Positions 5,542 to 7,786 of a DNA stretch of 7,786 nucleotides are shown one piece after another. The position numbers and the translations under genes are program-made. Within the stretch, counting starts at the first letter, position 1, and every line of letters begins with the position of its first letter. The notes beneath the pieces are model-generated. The model ran no database searches and was not told the origin of the DNA. It saw only the letters and a list, made by a program, of their open reading frames with translations. This DNA is from Seribacter sulfatis (GTDB lineage: Bacteria > Verrucomicrobiota > Verrucomicrobiia > Opitutales > Seribacteraceae). The DNA lies in the NCBI RefSeq assembly GCF_964187635.1, contig NZ_CAXLMO010000065.1, forward strand, positions 1 through 7,786, written 5' to 3'.

Positions 5542-7371
5542 ATGACTAAGATACTTACCACTTTCTGTTTTCTATTTTCAATAATCTCACTTGGAGCTGC
5601 CCGTGATCCAATCCGCCTGACTCATGGGCCGATGCTGGGCCACCCCACAGCTGAAAGTGTACGGGTTTGGGGACGCACTTCTGATTCCGGAGAATTTTCT
5701 GTCCGGTACGGCGTCACCGAAGGAAAACTTACTCAAATTTCAAAGTCTGTAACCACCCGGATTGAAAATGACAATACCGGCTATGTAACCCTCAATGGAT
5801 TAAAGTCCGACCAGCGGTACTATTACCAAATTCAGGTCAATGGACGCCCTCATGGACTGCCCGGATCTTTCCTCACCCTTCCAAGTGCGGAAAAAACCCG
5901 CAATGCAAAATACAACCCTGAAGGTCTGTTCAATTTTCGGTTTCAAATCGGATCCTGTGCCAACCAAAATCCCGTTCATGGAAACGGGCACCGGGCGAAA
6001 ACCTATGAGACTCTCAATCGCGACTGGGCGGACAAGACCCACTTTCATATTATGAACGGGGATTGGCTCTACGAAGAATTGAGGGAATACCCGGCGGAAG
6101 CCTGGCGTCTCCGTGCGGGCATTGATGAAATCCCCCCCGTGGTTCAGCATATGCCCACGGTCGTTGGAGTTTGGGAAAATTATAAACTCTACCTCAGCCG
6201 GGGAATTTCCCTCTCCCAATGGCATCGAAATGTACCCAGCTACTTCACCTTTGACGACCACGAACTGGTCAATGATATCTGGGGGGCTGCCACCGCGGGC
6301 CGACGTGACCGACGGGCCGTATTTCGGGATATTGGAACCCATGCTTTTTACAATTACCTTGGCTGGGCCAACCCAACTGAATACGAACACCCCATCCACT
6401 TTGGAAAAGCCGAAATGAAAAAAGGGAGTGATCGTTTAATCGATCCCTCCACCAACTTTTCCAAACTCCCCCTCGACGAAATGCTCAACCTGCATGTGCA
6501 TTGGGATACCCCACAGGCAGGTGTAAATGATCTCGCCTATGATGATCTATCCTTAGGCCATCCCAATTCCTATGTTTACGATATTAAAAAGGTGATCGAC
6601 AAGAATACCCTCCAACTCCACATGCCCGCAAAAGTCTCCGACGAGATCACTTACTCAATTGGTCGGAGGAGTTATGGCAGCTTTAAAGTCAGTAATTGTG
6701 AATACTTTTTACTCGATACCCGCGGTGCTCGGGACATGCATGATATTTCTGACCGTGGCAAGAAGGGTCTCTCTATGCTCGGAAAAACCCAAATGAACTG
6801 GCTCCTTGATTCGATGAAAAAGAGCGATGCCGATTTCTTCTTCGTCATCTCCACGGTTCCCTTTATGATTCCTCACAGCGGAGCCGGTGGATTCGAGGCG
6901 GCCGCGAATAAAGAAGAGGCTTGGACCGCCTTCTTTGACGAACGGGAACACCTTATTTCCGAATGGGAGAAAATGGGCAAAAAAGTATTTGTGCTCACCG
7001 GCGATCTTCATAACAGCTTCGCAATTAAGATTACTGAAAACATCTGGGAATTCTGCTGCGGTCCGCACAACAGCGTAAACCATGTTCCGAAAAACGATGA
7101 AATGGACCGTCCTGCCACCGGTAAGTTTAAATTCGGCCCACGGGAATGCGATATCCGCTGGAGTTCCTACATCCTACCCGACCTACCCCGGATGGAAAGA
7201 CTCTATCCCCACTATGCGGTGGTCAAGGTCAACAATGTCTTTAACATGCCCAAGAAACTCGGAGATGAACGCTGGGTCGCCTACCCTCACCCCCAGGTGG
7301 TTTTTCAATATTATAATGGAAACACCGGTGAACTGGAATACGCCGAATCTATTTCCACCGACCGAGAATAA
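5542..7371 (+). CDS. Secreted PhoD-like metallophosphatase (alkaline phosphatase D family)
   Basis: A 609-residue protein with a signal peptide at residues 1-20 (MTKILTTFCFLFSIISLGAA). Residues about 24-115 form a fibronectin/purple-acid-phosphatase N-like beta domain (VRVWGRTSDSG; LNGLKSDQRYYYQIQVNG). The PhoD-type metallophosphatase domain follows. Metal-site motifs are GSCANQN (137-143), NGDWLYE (172-178, Asp174), FDDHELVND (237-245, Asp238/239 and His240), LLDTRG (390-395) and TGDLHNS (486-492, Asp488 and His490). These match the conserved blocks of PhoD phosphodiesterase/monoesterases, which bind Fe/Ca or similar metals and release phosphate from organic esters. About 130 residues between DDHE and LDTRG include HVHWDTPQAGVNDLAYDDL and SYSIGRRSYG-like segments, an insertion found in long PhoD-like proteins of PVC bacteria. 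No Pho box or Shine-Dalgarno site is seen. Family call is firm; the substrate is unknown. Confidence 0.93.
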   Translation: MTKILTTFCFLFSIISLGAARDPIRLTHGPMLGHPTAESVRVWGRTSDSGEFSVRYGVTEGKLTQISKSVTTRIENDNTGYVTLNGLKSDQRYYYQIQVNGRPHGLPGSFLTLPSAEKTRNAKYNPEGLFNFRFQIGSCANQNPVHGNGHRAKTYETLNRDWADKTHFHIMNGDWLYEELREYPAEAWRLRAGIDEIPPVVQHMPTVVGVWENYKLYLSRGISLSQWHRNVPSYFTFDDHELVNDIWGAATAGRRDRRAVFRDIGTHAFYNYLGWANPTEYEHPIHFGKAEMKKGSDRLIDPSTNFSKLPLDEMLNLHVHWDTPQAGVNDLAYDDLSLGHPNSYVYDIKKVIDKNTLQLHMPAKVSDEITYSIGRRSYGSFKVSNCEYFLLDTRGARDMHDISDRGKKGLSMLGKTQMNWLLDSMKKSDADFFFVISTVPFMIPHSGAGGFEAAANKEEAWTAFFDEREHLISEWEKMGKKVFVLTGDLHNSFAIKITENIWEFCCGPHNSVNHVPKNDEMDRPATGKFKFGPRECDIRWSSYILPDLPRMERLYPHYAVVKVNNVFNMPKKLGDERWVAYPHPQVVFQYYNGNTGELEYAESISTDRE

Positions 7372-7372
7372 T

Positions 7373-7406
7373 ATCCGAGCACGCGATAGAGATAAGATAT
7401 TCGGAT
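7373..7406 (+). terminator. Weak hairpin after the PhoD-like gene
   Basis: ATCCGA (7373-7378) can pair with TCGGAT (7401-7406) across a 22-base loop, followed by TTGTCTATT. It directly follows the stop codon. The stem is short and the loop long, so it is only a possible terminator; the hairpin repeats just downstream could serve instead. Confidence 0.25.
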
Positions 7407-7434
7407 TTGTCTATTCGCTCATCGCTTACCAGTT

Positions 7435-7552
7435 CACAGTGGATCGCCACGGGCTTACAGCCCTCGCGATGACAAGGTTGGTAAAGAATCGTAGTGAGCA
7501 GAATTTGTCATTGCGAGGAGTAAGCGGGAGCGGACGACGCGGCAATCCACTG
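7435..7552. repeat. REP-like hairpin repeat, unit 1
   Basis: The left arm 7435-7476 begins CACAGTGGATCGCC and ends CTCGCGATGACAAG. The right arm 7504-7552 begins TTTGTCATTGCGAGG and ends GGCAATCCACTG. The outer 12 and inner 14 bases of the arms are inverted repeats with one mismatch or wobble each, so the unit folds into a long hairpin around a loop of about 27 bases. The left arm holds a nested hairpin, GGGCT-TAC-AGCCC. It resembles the 'GTCATTGCGAGG...GGCAATCC' intergenic repeats seen in many unrelated bacteria. Confidence 0.85.
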
Positions 7553-7595
7553 CATGCAATGGACGCGTTCGGGTAATGCGGTACAATTACTTAAA

Positions 7596-7727
7596 CACAG
7601 TGGATCGCCACGGGCTTTCAGCCCTCGCGATGACAAGATGTGGGGGAATGGTAGTGTGCGGGTCCATGACAATAGACAGACTTTGTCATTGCGAGGAAGG
7701 AACGCAAGTGACTGACGCGGCAATCCA
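7596..7727. repeat. REP-like hairpin repeat, unit 2
   Basis: The left arm 7596-7637 matches unit 1's left arm in 41 of 42 bases (TTA against TTT in the nested loop). The right arm 7682-7727 has the same length (46 bases) and the same ends as 7504-7549, but its middle 14 or so bases differ. The loop is longer (about 44 bases) and shares a diverged GAAT(C/G)GTAGTG(A/T)GC segment with unit 1. The left-arm-to-left-arm distance is 161 bp. Confidence 0.85.
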
Positions 7728-7756
7728 TCGTATCTCGAGGGAGACGATCCGGTTAG

Positions 7757-7786
7757 TCTGTTCGCTTACTGGTTCACAGTGGATCG
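7757..7786. repeat. REP-like repeat, unit 3, cut by the window end
   Basis: CACAGTGGATCG at 7775-7786 begins a third left arm, 179 bp after unit 2. The preceding bases GTCTGTTCGC and TTACTGGTT match the DNA before unit 1 (GTCTATTCGC, then TTACCAGTT) with small changes, so the repeated block includes upstream flank. The array continues past the window. Confidence 0.7.

Noticed and set aside
5800..6399. 199-codon open frame on the minus strand
   Set aside because: It lies wholly antisense to the PhoD-like gene, which has a signal peptide and all catalytic motifs. The translated frame shows no domain pattern and no start signal.
7082..7576. 164-codon plus-strand frame running into the repeats
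   Set aside because: Its first part is a shifted reading of the PhoD-like gene and its tail crosses the hairpin repeat, so it is a chance frame.
7508..7723. 71-codon minus-strand frame in the repeat region
   Set aside because: It is composed of repeat arms. Such frames recur wherever this repeat family occurs and show no protein features.
7435..7786. CRISPR array
   Set aside because: Units are 160-180 bp with long imperfect inverted arms and no short direct repeats with uniform spacers, and no cas gene is present.

Overview
The window looks like chromosomal DNA from an aerobic Gram-negative bacterium of the Planctomycetota/Verrucomicrobiota type, most likely a marine verrucomicrobial Opitutae/Puniceicoccales relative. 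This is inference. It rests on a TonB-dependent outer-membrane receptor, several secreted hydrolase-type proteins, a DUF6807 ('PmoA') protein, a PhoD-like phosphatase of the long PVC style, moderate GC by eye, and an almost complete lack of Shine-Dalgarno sequences. Bacteroidota also lack Shine-Dalgarno sites and are the main alternative.

Layout. 1-128: the last 41 codons of an unrecognised + strand gene. 142-633 (-): a membrane-anchored NTF2-like protein. 680-1630 (+): a secreted DUF6807/PmoA-like protein, divergent from the previous gene across 46 bp. Its last codons carry a near-perfect 15-bp-stem hairpin, just before the convergent junction with the receptor. 1643-3805 (-): a 720-residue TonB-dependent receptor of the ZnuD (zinc-uptake) type. 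3948-4304 (-): a small secreted His/Cys-containing protein resembling DUF2946, lying upstream of the receptor in the same direction. 4305-4619: a 315-bp divergent regulatory gap. It holds a 25-bp imperfect palindrome overlapping a plausible -10 box for the small gene, plus a 10-bp motif that recurs upstream of three genes. 4620-5531 and 5542-7371 (+): a two-gene cluster, 10 bp apart, encoding a secreted alpha/beta-hydrolase and a secreted PhoD-like metallophosphatase. 7372-7786: gene-free DNA carrying two full copies and one cut copy of a REP-like, hairpin-forming repeat of the 'GTCATTGCGAGG ... GGCAATCCA' kind.

How the genes may work together. The clearest functional unit is the minus-strand pair of small His/Cys protein and ZnuD-like receptor, with a palindromic operator candidate at the promoter. 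I read it as a metal-responsive outer-membrane uptake system, probably for zinc. The + strand pair probably removes ester and phosphate groups from organic substrates in the periplasm or outside the cell. The window shows no phage, CRISPR, rRNA, tRNA or insertion-sequence gene.
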